Assembly (NCBI GenBank): GCA_039714155.1
Contig: JBDLJX010000001.1
Coordinates: 1-64,000, forward strand
Source: SZUA-186 sp039714155
GTDB lineage: Bacteria; Pseudomonadota; Gammaproteobacteria; UBA9214
DNA: 64,000 nt
Reading direction: 5' to 3'
Part shown: in pieces, positions 8,407-17,212 of the stretch
How the letters are laid out: each line of letters opens with the position of its first letter
How positions within the stretch are numbered: the stretch's first letter is position 1
Translations under genes and position numbers: made by a program
The notes under the pieces: generated by a model
What the model was told of the DNA's origin: nothing
Database searches by the model: none
What the model saw: the letters and a program-made list of their open reading frames with translations, nothing else

Positions 8407-8434
8407 TTGCCATGACAGGGTTTCACCCTATAAT
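8407..8434 (+). promoter_or_regulatory. Predicted sigma-70 promoter of the FHA-like/PilZ gene
   Basis: TTGCCA (8407-8412) and a perfect TATAAT (8429-8434) are separated by 16 bases. Transcription would begin near 8441, about 24 bases before the ATG, so this gene probably has its own promoter apart from msrB. Confidence 0.65.
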
Positions 8435-8464
8435 CGCAACTTTCACCATAGTTTTTACACACTG

Positions 8465-9430
8465 ATGGCAAAATTGACGCTGTCGCATAAAGGCCAGTTA
8501 CAAAATACCTTTTTCCTTACCGGTACGGACTGGCTGATCGGCAGTAATCCCGCCTGTCCAATCCGGATCGATGCACCATCCATCCTGCCCAACCATGCGC
8601 GCATCAATCGCACTGCCGGCAGGTATCACATCGCCGCACTATCCGAGTCCGGTGAGCTCTGTGTGAATCACGGCGATGTGCACGAACACACCCTGCGCGA
8701 CGGTGACATTATTCACCTCGGTGGTTACACGCTGGTGTTCTCGACCGATGCGCTGGGCACTGCCGATCCCGGCATGGGCCGGCCGGTACGCGCCTGGCTG
8801 CAGGTCCTGAACGGTACCCGTCAGGGCCGGGCAATCGAGCTGGAGAACCCGGTCACCCGCTTTGGCAGCGCCGGTGACCTGACTGTCATGATCAGTCGCC
8901 GCGATGACGGTTATTACCTCTCCCATCTCGAGGGCGATGAATTTCCGCTGGTCAACCAGACGGTGATCACTGACACCACCTGGCCACTGAACCAGGGCGA
9001 CATCATCCATATGGGCAAGCTCAAGTTCGGCTTCTTTGCCGAATACGAGGCAGACGAGGAAACGGGCGCGCCAGAAACGGCGGGCACGCAGCGGCACTTC
9101 ACCCGGGTATCACTGCATAACCCGACGATTATCGCCACGATGGATACGCAGTGGGACACCCACCTGATCGATCTGTCCCTGAGTGGCGCCCTGCTGGAAC
9201 ACCCGTCCGGCTGGATGGGCAATACCGGTGATCATTACACCCTCAAGCTGCTGCTGGCCGACCAGTCCTACCTTGAGGTCGAGGCACAGGTCCGGCAAAT
9301 CGATGCCGACCGGCTTGGCATGGCCTTTATCGATCTGGATAAAGCGGACCGGGATGAAATCCGCTGGCTGGTTGAGCTGAACCTGGGTGATGCCGCCCTG
9401 CTGAAACGCGAGCTGTCGGAATTTATCTGA
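8465..9430 (+). CDS. Protein with two FHA-like domains and a C-terminal PilZ domain
   Basis: A 321-residue cytoplasmic protein. Residues 1-95 and about 105-192 each look like an FHA fold (IGSNPACPIRIDAPSILPNHARI; RFGSAGDLTVMIS; both ending GDIIHLGGY or GDIIHMGKLKF). In both, the Arg of the usual GR motif that holds phosphothreonine is Ser, so phosphopeptide binding may be lost. Residues 205-321 form a PilZ domain with c-di-GMP contacts intact: RHFTR (210-214, RxxxR) and DLSLSG (236-241, DxSxxG). A role in c-di-GMP signalling is inferred. The partner is unknown, and neighbours msrB and radA give no clue. Confidence 0.75.
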   Translation: MAKLTLSHKGQLQNTFFLTGTDWLIGSNPACPIRIDAPSILPNHARINRTAGRYHIAALSESGELCVNHGDVHEHTLRDGDIIHLGGYTLVFSTDALGTADPGMGRPVRAWLQVLNGTRQGRAIELENPVTRFGSAGDLTVMISRRDDGYYLSHLEGDEFPLVNQTVITDTTWPLNQGDIIHMGKLKFGFFAEYEADEETGAPETAGTQRHFTRVSLHNPTIIATMDTQWDTHLIDLSLSGALLEHPSGWMGNTGDHYTLKLLLADQSYLEVEAQVRQIDADRLGMAFIDLDKADRDEIRWLVELNLGDAALLKRELSEFI

Positions 9431-9452
9431 CCAGGGTAGCACTGGTTTATTA

Positions 9453-9541
9453 TTGAACCTTAACCCAATCATTGCAAAAATTCTTACTGCAGGAGCGGCG
9501 TCTCGCCGCGATTCGCGCCGGGGACGGCGCTCCTGCAAAAC
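9453..9541. repeat. REP-like element with conserved flank (family E)
   Basis: A GC-rich palindrome, tgcaggagcggcgtctcgcc paired with its inverted half ending gacggcgctcctgca. It is preceded by acccaatcattgcaaaaattctt. The copy at 11155-11230 has almost the same flank (acccagtcattgcaaaaatctt), so the flank belongs to the element. Confidence 0.7.
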
Positions 9542-9550
9542 ACTCTTTTT

Positions 9551-9622
9551 TCCGTCGGGTTAGATGCACGTTGCACCAAGCCTGACTACATCACACGACT
9601 TGCCGTGCATCGTAACCCGACG
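9551..9622. repeat. Inverted repeat between the PilZ gene and radA
   Basis: ccgtcgggttagatgcacg (from 9551) pairs with cgtgcatcgtaacccgacgg (to 9622), with a single bulged base. A further cgggttagg follows at about 9649. It lies between two convergent genes and might serve as a bidirectional terminator, but no T-run is present. Confidence 0.6.
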
Positions 9623-9675
9623 GCTTTTCCTTCGCGATACTGTTTTGTCGGGTTAGGTCGTGCCGTGGTGAATGG

Positions 9676-11052
9676 TTACCTCTCCTGCAGGTCCATCGCG
9701 GTCTCCAGCACCTGCGACAATCGCTCGACTGCGGTTACTTCAAGCCCTTCAATGGCCCGCTTTGGTTTGTTCGCCGCCGGGATGATGGCACGGTGGAAGC
9801 CATGCTTGGCTGCCTCGTTGAGGCGTTCCTGGCCGTTGGGTACCGGCCGCAATTCACCCGACAGCCCCACTTCACCGAACACGATCAGATCACCCGGCAG
9901 GGGCTGGTTGCGAAAGCTGGAAATGACGGCCAGCAACACGGCGAGGTCAACCGCCGTCTCCGTGACCCGCACCCCGCCGACGACATTGACGAAAACATCC
10001 TGATCGCCCATGAGCAGACCACCGTGGCGATGCAACACGGCCAGTAACATGGACAGGCGGTTTTGCTCCAGTCCCAGCGTGACCCGTCGCGGGTTGCCCA
10101 GCTGGCTGGGATCGACCAGCGCCTGCACCTCGACCAATAACGGCCGGGTTCCCTCCCAGGTCACCATGACGATGCTGCCCGGCACCGTGGTTTCATGGCG
10201 TGACAGGAAGATCGCCGACGGGTTGCGCACCTCCTTCAGGCCCTGCTCCGTCATGGCAAACACGCCGAGCTCGTTAACGGCACCGTAGCGGTTTTTAACG
10301 GCTCGCAGGATACGGTAACGGTCACCGGCATCACCCTCGAAATACAGCACCGTATCCACCATGTGTTCGAGTACCCGCGGCCCGGCCAGCATGCCCTCCT
10401 TGGTCACATGCCCGACCAGAAAAATGGCGGTACCGGTCTGTTTGGCAAAGCGCACCAGCTGTGCCGCACTTTCCCGGACCTGGGCGACCGAGCCCGGTGC
10501 CGATTGCAGGTTGCCGGTATACAGTGTCTGGATGGAATCCAGCACCATGACCTGGGGTTTTTCGATAGCAGCCGTTTCAATAATGCGTTCGACACAGGTT
10601 TCGGTAAATAACCTGACATTTTCACCATTGACACCCAGCCGGTCCGCGCGCAACGAAATCTGCTCGGGTGATTCCTCGCCGGTAACATACAGTGCCGACA
10701 GTGACGTCGACACGGTTGCCAGTACCTGCAGCAACAGGGTGGATTTGCCTATCCCCGGATCGCCTCCGATCAGTACGACCGAACCGGTAACCAGGCCACC
10801 GCCGAGGACGCGGTCGAGCTCGGTAAAACCGACCGTGGTACGCCGGGTGCTATCCGGCTCGACGGCAGACAGGCGGGTAACGGTTGCCCTTGCACCACCG
10901 GCATAGCCGGAATGACGGCCGGCCGGCGCCGGTGCAACCGCCATGACTTCCAGCAGCGTGTTCCAGGCGCCACAGTCGGTACACTGCCCGGCCCATTGCG
11001 GCGCCTGGGCGCCGCAGACACTGCAGGAATAGACGTTTTTTGCTTTTGCCAT
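9676..11052 (-). CDS. radA: DNA repair protein RadA
   Basis: RadA (Sms) is a RecA-like ATPase, a hexameric helicase that promotes branch migration and D-loop extension in recombination. The 458 residues contain the N-terminal zinc finger (CSVCGAQAPQWAGQCTDCG), Walker A GGDPGIGKST, the RadA signature KNRYGAVNELGVF and a C-terminal Lon-protease-like domain (VNVVGGVRVTETAVDLAV). Length and motifs are standard. It is transcribed toward the PilZ gene and converges with it. Confidence 0.97.
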   Translation of the reverse strand: MAKAKNVYSCSVCGAQAPQWAGQCTDCGAWNTLLEVMAVAPAPAGRHSGYAGGARATVTRLSAVEPDSTRRTTVGFTELDRVLGGGLVTGSVVLIGGDPGIGKSTLLLQVLATVSTSLSALYVTGEESPEQISLRADRLGVNGENVRLFTETCVERIIETAAIEKPQVMVLDSIQTLYTGNLQSAPGSVAQVRESAAQLVRFAKQTGTAIFLVGHVTKEGMLAGPRVLEHMVDTVLYFEGDAGDRYRILRAVKNRYGAVNELGVFAMTEQGLKEVRNPSAIFLSRHETTVPGSIVMVTWEGTRPLLVEVQALVDPSQLGNPRRVTLGLEQNRLSMLLAVLHRHGGLLMGDQDVFVNVVGGVRVTETAVDLAVLLAVISSFRNQPLPGDLIVFGEVGLSGELRPVPNGQERLNEAAKHGFHRAIIPAANKPKRAIEGLEVTAVERLSQVLETAMDLQER

Positions 11053-11140
11053 TGGATGGTGTCAGCTGCAAGTGCCATTCAGAAGTTCGGATCGACGCAA
11101 GCATAACAAAATCAAACCCGGGTGTGACGCCAACCTGTAG

Positions 11141-11256
11141 CCCGAAGAGTTGACCCAGTCATTGCAAAAATCTTGCTGTGGGAGCGCCGTCCCCGGCGTG
11201 AATCGCGGCGAAACGCCGCTCCCACAGGACTGTGACAGTGCTGCATCCGGGCTACA
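11141..11256. repeat. REP-like palindrome nested inside a gtagcccg inverted repeat
   Basis: Outer bases tgtagcccg and catccgggctaca pair across the site. Between them sits a family E REP palindrome (gtgggagcgccgtccccggcg ... cgccgctcccac, about 11178-11227). The outer arms resemble the simple repeat at 17213-17253 without the insert, which looks like one repeat inserted in another. Confidence 0.65.
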
Positions 11257-11343
11257 AAGGATTATTCGCGCCTGCGGGTAGTGTTGAAAGTCAAAAAACT
11301 CCCGGAAGCCTGGGCCTCCGTGAGTTCATGATTGACTCAGGTT

Positions 11344-11610
11344 TTATACCGGACCAATCAGTTGTGCATGAATATTCTGTGAATGGACCCTGCCCAGCAC
11401 ATCCTGGGACGACATCTGGTCCCTGTTGTATTGCACCAGCATCAGATGGTAACGCAGCGGGCAGAACTCGGCGGTCTTGATGCCATTCGTATCTTCCAGC
11501 GCAGTTACCAGTTCCTGGCGACGTTCTTCTCCAAGCGTTTCCTCGACATGTACGACAATTTCAATATTATGATCGGTTTCCGGTTGAATACCCTGCAATG
11601 TTTCTCCCAT
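11344..11610 (-). CDS. Small HMA-like (ferredoxin-fold) protein of unknown function
   Basis: An 88-residue protein with the pattern of a heavy-metal-associated type beta-alpha-beta-beta-alpha-beta fold: IEIVVHVEE, then a helix RRQELVTALEDTNGIKTAEFC, then HLMLVQYN, then a helix SSQDVLGRVHSQNI. The CxxC metal motif of true HMA domains is absent. There is one Cys, at about residue 50 (AEFCPLRYH). GGAGGTGC lies just before the ATG, a good ribosome-binding site. It lies between alr and radA on the same strand but far from both. Function unknown. Confidence 0.7.
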   Translation of the reverse strand: MGETLQGIQPETDHNIEIVVHVEETLGEERRQELVTALEDTNGIKTAEFCPLRYHLMLVQYNRDQMSSQDVLGRVHSQNIHAQLIGPV

Positions 11611-12105
11611 GGTGCACCTCCTGTCACATGCAGTTTCCGTTTCAAGATCTTGTTACGGTTGTACTGCTCCTTTATATCCGGAAAATCGACTGTCTACGCA
11701 ACTAACAAGACCCGCACAAGCTGCCCGGTTTCCCTCCGGATGAGCTGTCCGCTACATCTCCCTGCTATCAGTAGTCAGTGATTCCTCCCGGATATTTATT
11801 AGCTGTCATCGTATTTGTTACCCGGTCTTGCCAGACCGTTATTGCAGCAAATCCCGCGGGTAAACACCGGCAGCCCCGATCTTGACAGGACAGGGCGGTA
11901 GGCGGAAATCAAGCTGGAAACAACGGGGAAGAAAAAAGCCATACAGGCGTACAGGGAAGAATGAGGACTCCTTGATAATCTGTGGTATTCCATGAAACCC
12001 CTCATATTCGCCATATTTTTGTCGCTGCCCGTGTGCCGTTGCACGTAGACTTGGTATAAAAATAGTCGGGATTTTCAGGCTGTCAAGAACAACGGACGAT
12101 CCGGG
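11611..12105. other. Intergenic region with no recognised gene
   Basis: About 495 bp between alr and the small HMA-like gene. The longest frames on both strands are low-complexity or overlap each other and match nothing I know. It should hold the promoter of the HMA-like gene and the 3' end of the alr transcript. I see no strong hairpin terminator. Confidence 0.5.
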
Positions 12106-13182
12106 TCAGTCGATGTACTGGCGTTGCACCCGTTGACTGACACCACATAACAACTCGTAGGCAATCGTGTTTGCCGCTGCCGCAATCTCATCTACCGGCA
12201 AGCCGTCACCCCACAGGGTCACGCTATCACCGACAGCGGCCATCGGCACGGCACGCAGATCAATACAGATCATGTCCATCGATACACGCCCGGCCAGCGC
12301 CGCCGGTTGACCGGCAACCCGCACCGGTGTGCCCGACGGCAACTGCCGTGAATAACCGTCACCGTAGCCAATCGCCGCAACACCGATCTTCATGCTCTCC
12401 GGACACACCCAGTCGCCGCCATAACCGATGGCATCACCCTGCCGGTGTTCATTCACCGCGATCAGGCGGGTCTCAAGCGTCATTACCGGTTGCAAATCAA
12501 GCTGCTGTGCAGTCTTGCCTGCCAGTGGCGAACCGCCGTACAGCATAATGCCGGGCCGCACCCAGTCCAGACAGGCATCCGGCCAGGCAAGTATCGCAGC
12601 GGAATTCGCCAGTGTGGTCTCACCCGGCAGGCTGCTGGTGGCATCACGGAAGCTGTGCAACTGAGCATCCGTATACGGGTTATCGGTGTCATCGGCACAG
12701 GCCAAATGCGACATCAGATATACCGATCCGACCTGTGCAAGACCCTGCAACTGCTCCAGCACACCTGCCGCAGTGGCTGCCGGGAATCCCAGCCGGTGCA
12801 TGCCGGTATCCAGTTTCAGCCAGACATCGACGGGGTGTGACAGGCGTGCCTGTGCCAGCATCTGCAACTGGCTTTGATGGTGGACCACCATATCCACGCG
12901 GTACCCGCCGATCAGGATGAGTTCATCAGCCGCAAAGGCGCCTTCCAGCAGGACAATACGCCGGTCAAAACCGGCCTCGCGCAGGGTAATGGCCTCCTCG
13001 ATACTGGCAACACCGAAGGCATCCGCCGCCGACAGCGACTGTGCTACCGGCAGCAGGCCATGCCCGTAGGCATCGGCCTTGATAATCGCCATGACCTTGC
13101 TGTCAGGCGCAGCCTGTTTTACGCGCTTGAAGTTATGCTGGAGGGCCGACAGGTGAATACATGCCCGCGCCGGGCGCGTCAT
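12106..13182 (-). CDS. alr: Alanine racemase
   Basis: A PLP enzyme that makes D-alanine for peptidoglycan. The 358 residues have the PLP lysine in MAIIKADAYGHG (Lys about 35) and an N-terminal TIM barrel. The C-terminal beta domain carries the GYGDGYSRQLP and GRVSMDMICIDL motifs, with the second catalytic Tyr region. Its ATG overlaps the dnaB TGA by 4 bp (ATGA), so translation is probably coupled to dnaB, a common gammaproteobacterial pairing. Confidence 0.97.
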   Translation of the reverse strand: MTRPARACIHLSALQHNFKRVKQAAPDSKVMAIIKADAYGHGLLPVAQSLSAADAFGVASIEEAITLREAGFDRRIVLLEGAFAADELILIGGYRVDMVVHHQSQLQMLAQARLSHPVDVWLKLDTGMHRLGFPAATAAGVLEQLQGLAQVGSVYLMSHLACADDTDNPYTDAQLHSFRDATSSLPGETTLANSAAILAWPDACLDWVRPGIMLYGGSPLAGKTAQQLDLQPVMTLETRLIAVNEHRQGDAIGYGGDWVCPESMKIGVAAIGYGDGYSRQLPSGTPVRVAGQPAALAGRVSMDMICIDLRAVPMAAVGDSVTLWGDGLPVDEIAAAANTIAYELLCGVSQRVQRQYID

Positions 13183-14576
13183 GCAAAATCACCGGAGGAA
13201 TAACCGTCGTTGGCGTAGTTCTCAAAGCGGGTAAACTGGCCACGGAAGGTCAGGAAACGGGTACCGATAGGACCGTTACGCTGCTTGCCGATAATAATCT
13301 CGGCAATACCTTTCTGTGGACTGTCCTCGTTATAGACCTCGTCCCGGTAGATAAAGACAATGACGTCGGCATCCTGTTCGATAGCGCCGGATTCACGCAG
13401 GTCTGACATAACCGGGCGTTTGTCCTGACGTTGTTCGAGACCGCGATTCAGCTGTGACAGTGCCACCACCGGCACTTCCAGTTCCTTCGCCAGCGCCTTG
13501 AGATTACGCGAAATCTCGGATATCTCGTTGGTGCGGTTCTCTTTAGTGCCGGGCACCTGCATCAACTGCAGGTAATCGATCACAATCAGGCCCAGGTCAT
13601 GTTCGCGTTTCAGACGACGTGCGCGGGCGCGCAGTTCCGTCGGCGACAGTGCCGGCGTGTCGTCGATATACAGCGGCGCCGTATCCAGCAGGCTCACGGC
13701 CGATGTCAGGCGTGGCCAGTCATCATCCTCGAGTTTGCCGGTGCGAATCTTGTGCTGGTCGATATGCCCGAGTGAAGACATCATGCGCAATGCCAGTTGC
13801 TCGCCCGGCATCTCCATGCTGAAGATCGCTACCGGCAACTGGTGCTTGATGGCCGCATTCTCGGCGAAATTCATGGCCAGCGTCGTCTTGCCCATGGAAG
13901 GCCGTCCGGCGACGATGATGAGATCGGAAGGTTGCAGGCCGGCGGTCATTTCATCCAGGTCAGTGAACCCCGTCGGCACGCCGGTAATCGGTTCATCCTG
14001 CTGGAACAACCGGTCAATGCGGTCAACCGCGGCGCTCAACAGGCTGCGAATATTACGAAACCCGCGCTGGCCCCGCTTGCCGCGTTCGGCGATCCGGAAT
14101 ACCCGCTGCTCGGCGTGTTCGAGCAACTCGGTGGAGCTGCGACCCTCGGTAATATAGGCACTGCCGGCAATCTCGTTGCCGATGGTAATCAGCTCGCGCA
14201 GAACGGCATGTTCGCGGACAATGTCTGCATAGGCCTGGATATTGGCGGCACTTGGTGTGTTTTGCACCAGCGCGCCGAGTGTTGCAAGGCCACCGGTCTG
14301 TTCCAGCAGCTGGTTCTTTTCCAGCCATTCGGACAGTGTGACGGCATCAAACGGGCTGCTGGATTCAGCCAGTTGCGCAATGGCACGGAAGATGAGTCGG
14401 TGATCGCGACGGTAGAAGTCTTCCTCGACAACATGGCCGGCAACCTTGTCCCAGGCGTTGTTGTCGAGCATGAGGCCGCCCAGTACGGCCTGTTCCGCCT
14501 GACGCGAGTGCGGCGGCACCTTCAGCGCATCGCCGTCTGCCGGTATTACATCCGCGGAACGAAGAGTTTCAGCCAT
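13179..14576 (-). CDS. dnaB: Replicative DNA helicase DnaB
   Basis: The hexameric 5'-3' helicase at the replication fork. The 465 residues show the N-terminal DnaG-binding domain (VPPHSRQAEQAVLGGLMLDNNAWDKV) and the RecA-like domain with Walker A GRPSMGKTT, IVIDYLQLM, and the arginine/Q-rich SQLNRGLEQRQDKRPVMSDLRESGAIEQDAD. No intein interrupts it. Gene order rpsF-rpsR-DUF2232-rplI-dnaB-alr is typical of gammaproteobacteria. Confidence 0.98.
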   Translation of the reverse strand: MAETLRSADVIPADGDALKVPPHSRQAEQAVLGGLMLDNNAWDKVAGHVVEEDFYRRDHRLIFRAIAQLAESSSPFDAVTLSEWLEKNQLLEQTGGLATLGALVQNTPSAANIQAYADIVREHAVLRELITIGNEIAGSAYITEGRSSTELLEHAEQRVFRIAERGKRGQRGFRNIRSLLSAAVDRIDRLFQQDEPITGVPTGFTDLDEMTAGLQPSDLIIVAGRPSMGKTTLAMNFAENAAIKHQLPVAIFSMEMPGEQLALRMMSSLGHIDQHKIRTGKLEDDDWPRLTSAVSLLDTAPLYIDDTPALSPTELRARARRLKREHDLGLIVIDYLQLMQVPGTKENRTNEISEISRNLKALAKELEVPVVALSQLNRGLEQRQDKRPVMSDLRESGAIEQDADVIVFIYRDEVYNEDSPQKGIAEIIIGKQRNGPIGTRFLTFRGQFTRFENYANDGYSSGDFA

Positions 14577-14759
14577 GGAATCCTGTTATAACAAAAAGCC
14601 GTTACTGTCATTTATTAATCGAGCGACAGCATAAATAGCACAAACAACCGGTAATGGTAATCTTGTTTATTTTATTTGTTTATGCGTTCGCATAATCCCC
14701 CCATGACTACACGATAACCACCAATAACAGGCTGTTTCGGTTACTGCCTGTGAGCAGTT

Positions 14760-15209
14760 TTATTTTTCTGCTTCAATTACCAGTTTTACAGTGACATTAA
14801 CATCGGTGTGCAGGTGCAACTCAACGTCATATTCTCCGACCTGGCGAAACGCACCCAAAGGCAGGCGCACTTCATTACGTTCAACTTCAATACCGGCATC
14901 GTTGATGGCACTGGCAATATCACTGGTGCCAACCGAACCGAACAGCTTGCCCTCTTCACCGACCCTGGCCGCAATGGTCACGACCAGACCAGTCAGCTTG
15001 TCGCGACGCGTTTCTGCTCTCACCAGTGCATCCGCCGAGGCCATTTCGAGTTCGGCACGACGCGCCTCGAACTCGGCGATATTCTCGGCAGTGGCCGGTG
15101 CTGCCTTGCCCTGGGGGATCAGGAAATTGCGGCCATAGCCGGGTTTAACACTAACGCGGTCGCCAAGGGCGCCGAGATTCTCGATCTTTTCAAGCAGGAT
15201 AACATCCAT
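14760..15209 (-). CDS. rplI: 50S ribosomal protein L9
   Basis: L9 binds 23S rRNA near the L1 stalk and limits ribosome slippage. The 149 residues include the N-terminal signature MDVILLEKIENLGALGDRVSVKPGYGRNFLIPQGKA, the long connecting helix, and the C-terminal domain (GKLFGSVGTSDIA...NEVRLPLGAFRQVGEYDVELHLH). It follows DUF2232 by about 20 bp in the S6 operon. Confidence 0.98.
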   Translation of the reverse strand: MDVILLEKIENLGALGDRVSVKPGYGRNFLIPQGKAAPATAENIAEFEARRAELEMASADALVRAETRRDKLTGLVVTIAARVGEEGKLFGSVGTSDIASAINDAGIEVERNEVRLPLGAFRQVGEYDVELHLHTDVNVTVKLVIEAEK

Positions 15210-15230
15210 CGTTACAACCTCTGGTTAATC

Positions 15231-16169
15231 TCATGTTTCGTTGTCTGTATTGCTACCGGCCCCGCCAAGGCGCCGGCGAAAATCAATCCACGTGTCCAGC
15301 AGACCACCGCCTGCCAGTAACAGTGTCGCCTGCGGCATAATGGCCAGCAGGACATACACTACAATCAACAGACCCTTGCCACGCCCCCTGGCTGCCACCA
15401 GACCATGCAAGACTGCCAGCCCGACAAACAGGTACGGTACCAGCAGCACCATGGCAGCCTGTGACGCCATGTCACTGAAGGGCTCTCCGGTAACGCGAGT
15501 GCTGAGCATGACTGCCAGTGTCAGCACGCCAACGCCCTGCCCCAGCCTGATGCCGATAAATTCCTTTCGCAAGCCACCCGGATTCACCAGCAGCGCCTGC
15601 CACCAACGCGCCAGGAGTATGCTGCAAATGGCACCGAGTACCAGTGACGCCAGCACTACACCCGTCATCAGGCGCGACAAAGGCTGCAGTAATTCATCGG
15701 CCGGCACTTCAGCCGTTAACACACCGGCCTGTTCGAGCACATCAGCCAGTGTCTGCAGGCGCTCAAGCCACCAGCTCGCCGGGTCTCCGTACACGGCAAA
15801 CACGGTCAACAGGGCCAATACGCCCAGTGCCGCACCCGCCTGCAGGGTTGCAGCCAGACTCACCGTGTTACGCAACACGATGCTCAACAGCCAGCACGGT
15901 AACCACAACAGCAACACCGTTATCGCCATGGCCGCAGCCGGCATACCGGCAAACTGGTAAAACAGTGTAGTGATGGCAGTCGCTGCGGCCAGCACTACAA
16001 ACCCCTGTGCCGGACTGATGTACAGGGTCACAAGACCGACCACTGCGGCGCCGAGATAATGCGTCATCGAACTTAACGGTGGCAGCATGAATGCCACGAT
16101 CCCGCTCAGCGCAGCCACCAGGATCGCCTGGCCGCGGCCGCGAACGATAAAACCTGCCAGTGCCTTCAC
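15231..16169 (-). CDS. DUF2232 integral membrane protein
   Basis: A 312-residue protein with about eight strongly hydrophobic segments over its whole length and a polar C-terminal tail (FRRRLGGAGSNTDNET). It lies between rpsR and rplI, where gammaproteobacteria such as Pseudomonas carry a DUF2232 (YybS-like) membrane protein. No catalytic motif is evident and the function is unknown. Its place inside a ribosomal-protein operon is conserved but unexplained. Confidence 0.85.
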   Translation of the reverse strand: MKALAGFIVRGRGQAILVAALSGIVAFMLPPLSSMTHYLGAAVVGLVTLYISPAQGFVVLAAATAITTLFYQFAGMPAAAMAITVLLLWLPCWLLSIVLRNTVSLAATLQAGAALGVLALLTVFAVYGDPASWWLERLQTLADVLEQAGVLTAEVPADELLQPLSRLMTGVVLASLVLGAICSILLARWWQALLVNPGGLRKEFIGIRLGQGVGVLTLAVMLSTRVTGEPFSDMASQAAMVLLVPYLFVGLAVLHGLVAARGRGKGLLIVVYVLLAIMPQATLLLAGGGLLDTWIDFRRRLGGAGSNTDNET

Positions 16170-16220
16170 GCAGCTAATCCCGGCAGCAACATAACCCTGC
16201 GGTTATGCCAGTCGTGCCTG

Positions 16221-16445
16221 TCAGTGTGAATCGCAGTACGGCAGCAATGCCAGGTAGCGCGCACGCTTGATGGCCGTGGACAGCTGGCGCTGGTAGCGTG
16301 CCTTGGTACCGGTGATGCGACTGGGAACGATCTTGCCGGTTTCAGTGACGTACTGTTTCAGCAAGTTGATGTCCTTGTAATCGATCTCTTCGATGCCCTC
16401 GGCAGTGAAGCGACAAAACTTGCGACGACGAAAATAACGAGCCAT
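16221..16445 (-). CDS. rpsR: 30S ribosomal protein S18
   Basis: S18 pairs with S6 on the 30S platform. The 74-residue product begins MARYFRRRKFCRFTAEGIEEIDYKDINLLKQYVTETGKI and has the conserved core PSRITGTKARYQRQLSTAIKRARYLALLPY. It follows rpsF by 32 bp, the standard order. Confidence 0.98.
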   Translation of the reverse strand: MARYFRRRKFCRFTAEGIEEIDYKDINLLKQYVTETGKIVPSRITGTKARYQRQLSTAIKRARYLALLPYCDSH

Positions 16446-16477
16446 GGTCTTTACCTTGTCAGAAAATACTTGCTGGG

Positions 16478-17047
16478 TTATTCGGGCTTGGCCGGTGTCT
16501 CTTCAGCATCCCCGGCACCGGCTGCAGATTCGGCATCCACCCCGGCAGCGGGCGCACTGGCTTCACCGGCTTCAGATTCGGCACCAGCCTCGGCAGCGGG
16601 CACACTGGCTTCACCGGCTTCGGATTCGGCACCGGCTTCAGGTTCAGCAGCGACTTCTGCAGCAGGCGCGCTGTCTTCACCGGTGTCAGCAGCGGTGGCG
16701 CCCTCGTCACTCCGCTCTTTCTTTTCTTCCGGTTTCTTCACCAACTGCGACGCATCGGTAACGGCTTCCTTGCGACTGATGATCATGTTTCTGAGTACGG
16801 CATCGTTGAAGCGGAAGGCGCTGGATAATTCCTCGAGCGTATCGGTATTACACTCGATGTTCATCAGTACGTAGTGTGCCTTGTGCAACTTCTGGATCGG
16901 GTAGGCAAGCTGGCGCCGCCCCCAGTCTTCAAGACGATGAATCGCACCACCGCCGGACTCAATGCTGGTGCGGTAACGCTCAATCATGGCAGGTACTTGT
17001 TCACTCTGGTCAGGATGGACCAGAAACACAACTTCGTAATGTTTCAT
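16478..17047 (-). CDS. rpsF: 30S ribosomal protein S6 with a long acidic repeat tail
   Basis: The first 100 or so residues are a normal S6 (MKHYEVVFLVHPDQSEQV...IQKLHKAHYVLMNIEC). After KKPEEKKERSDEG the protein continues with about 80 residues rich in Ala, Glu, Gly and Ser, giving 189 residues against roughly 130 in E. coli. The tail contains a 16-residue unit (AGAESEAGEASxPAAx) twice in tandem, plus a degenerate part. The ATG at 17047 follows an AAGGGG ribosome-binding site. First gene of the rpsF-rpsR-DUF2232-rplI operon. Confidence 0.95.
   Translation of the reverse strand: MKHYEVVFLVHPDQSEQVPAMIERYRTSIESGGGAIHRLEDWGRRQLAYPIQKLHKAHYVLMNIECNTDTLEELSSAFRFNDAVLRNMIISRKEAVTDASQLVKKPEEKKERSDEGATAADTGEDSAPAAEVAAEPEAGAESEAGEASVPAAEAGAESEAGEASAPAAGVDAESAAGAGDAEETPAKPE
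16543..16638 (-). repeat. 48-bp tandem repeat inside the rpsF tail
   Basis: Two adjacent 48-bp units, 16543-16590 and 16591-16638, begin cggcagcggg and differ at only a few positions. Each encodes 16 residues of the acidic S6 tail. Being a multiple of three, the unit can vary in number without shifting the frame. Confidence 0.85.
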
Positions 17048-17125
17048 ACAGACCCCTTGTGGATTGGTAGCCCTCTGGCCTGGCAGAGAGCAAGGAGTTA
17101 TAAATCAAATTGTTAGAGGCCGCGC

Positions 17126-17155
17126 ATTGTACGTGAGAGAAGCGGTGGATGTAAA
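17126..17155 (-). promoter_or_regulatory. Predicted sigma-70 promoter of the rpsF operon
   Basis: On the minus strand, TTTACA (17150-17155) and TACAAT (17126-17131) are separated by 18 bases. Transcription would start near 17119, leaving a leader of about 70 bases before rpsF. Confidence 0.6.
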
Positions 17156-17212
17156 TACCCCTTGTGGCCCCGAAACCCGGCTCGCGCAAAGACACCAGGG
17201 CATAAAGCAACC

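Noticed and set aside
11799..12044. Minus-strand 81-codon frame in the alr gap
   Set aside because: No ribosome-binding site, odd composition and no recognisable fold; left as intergenic.
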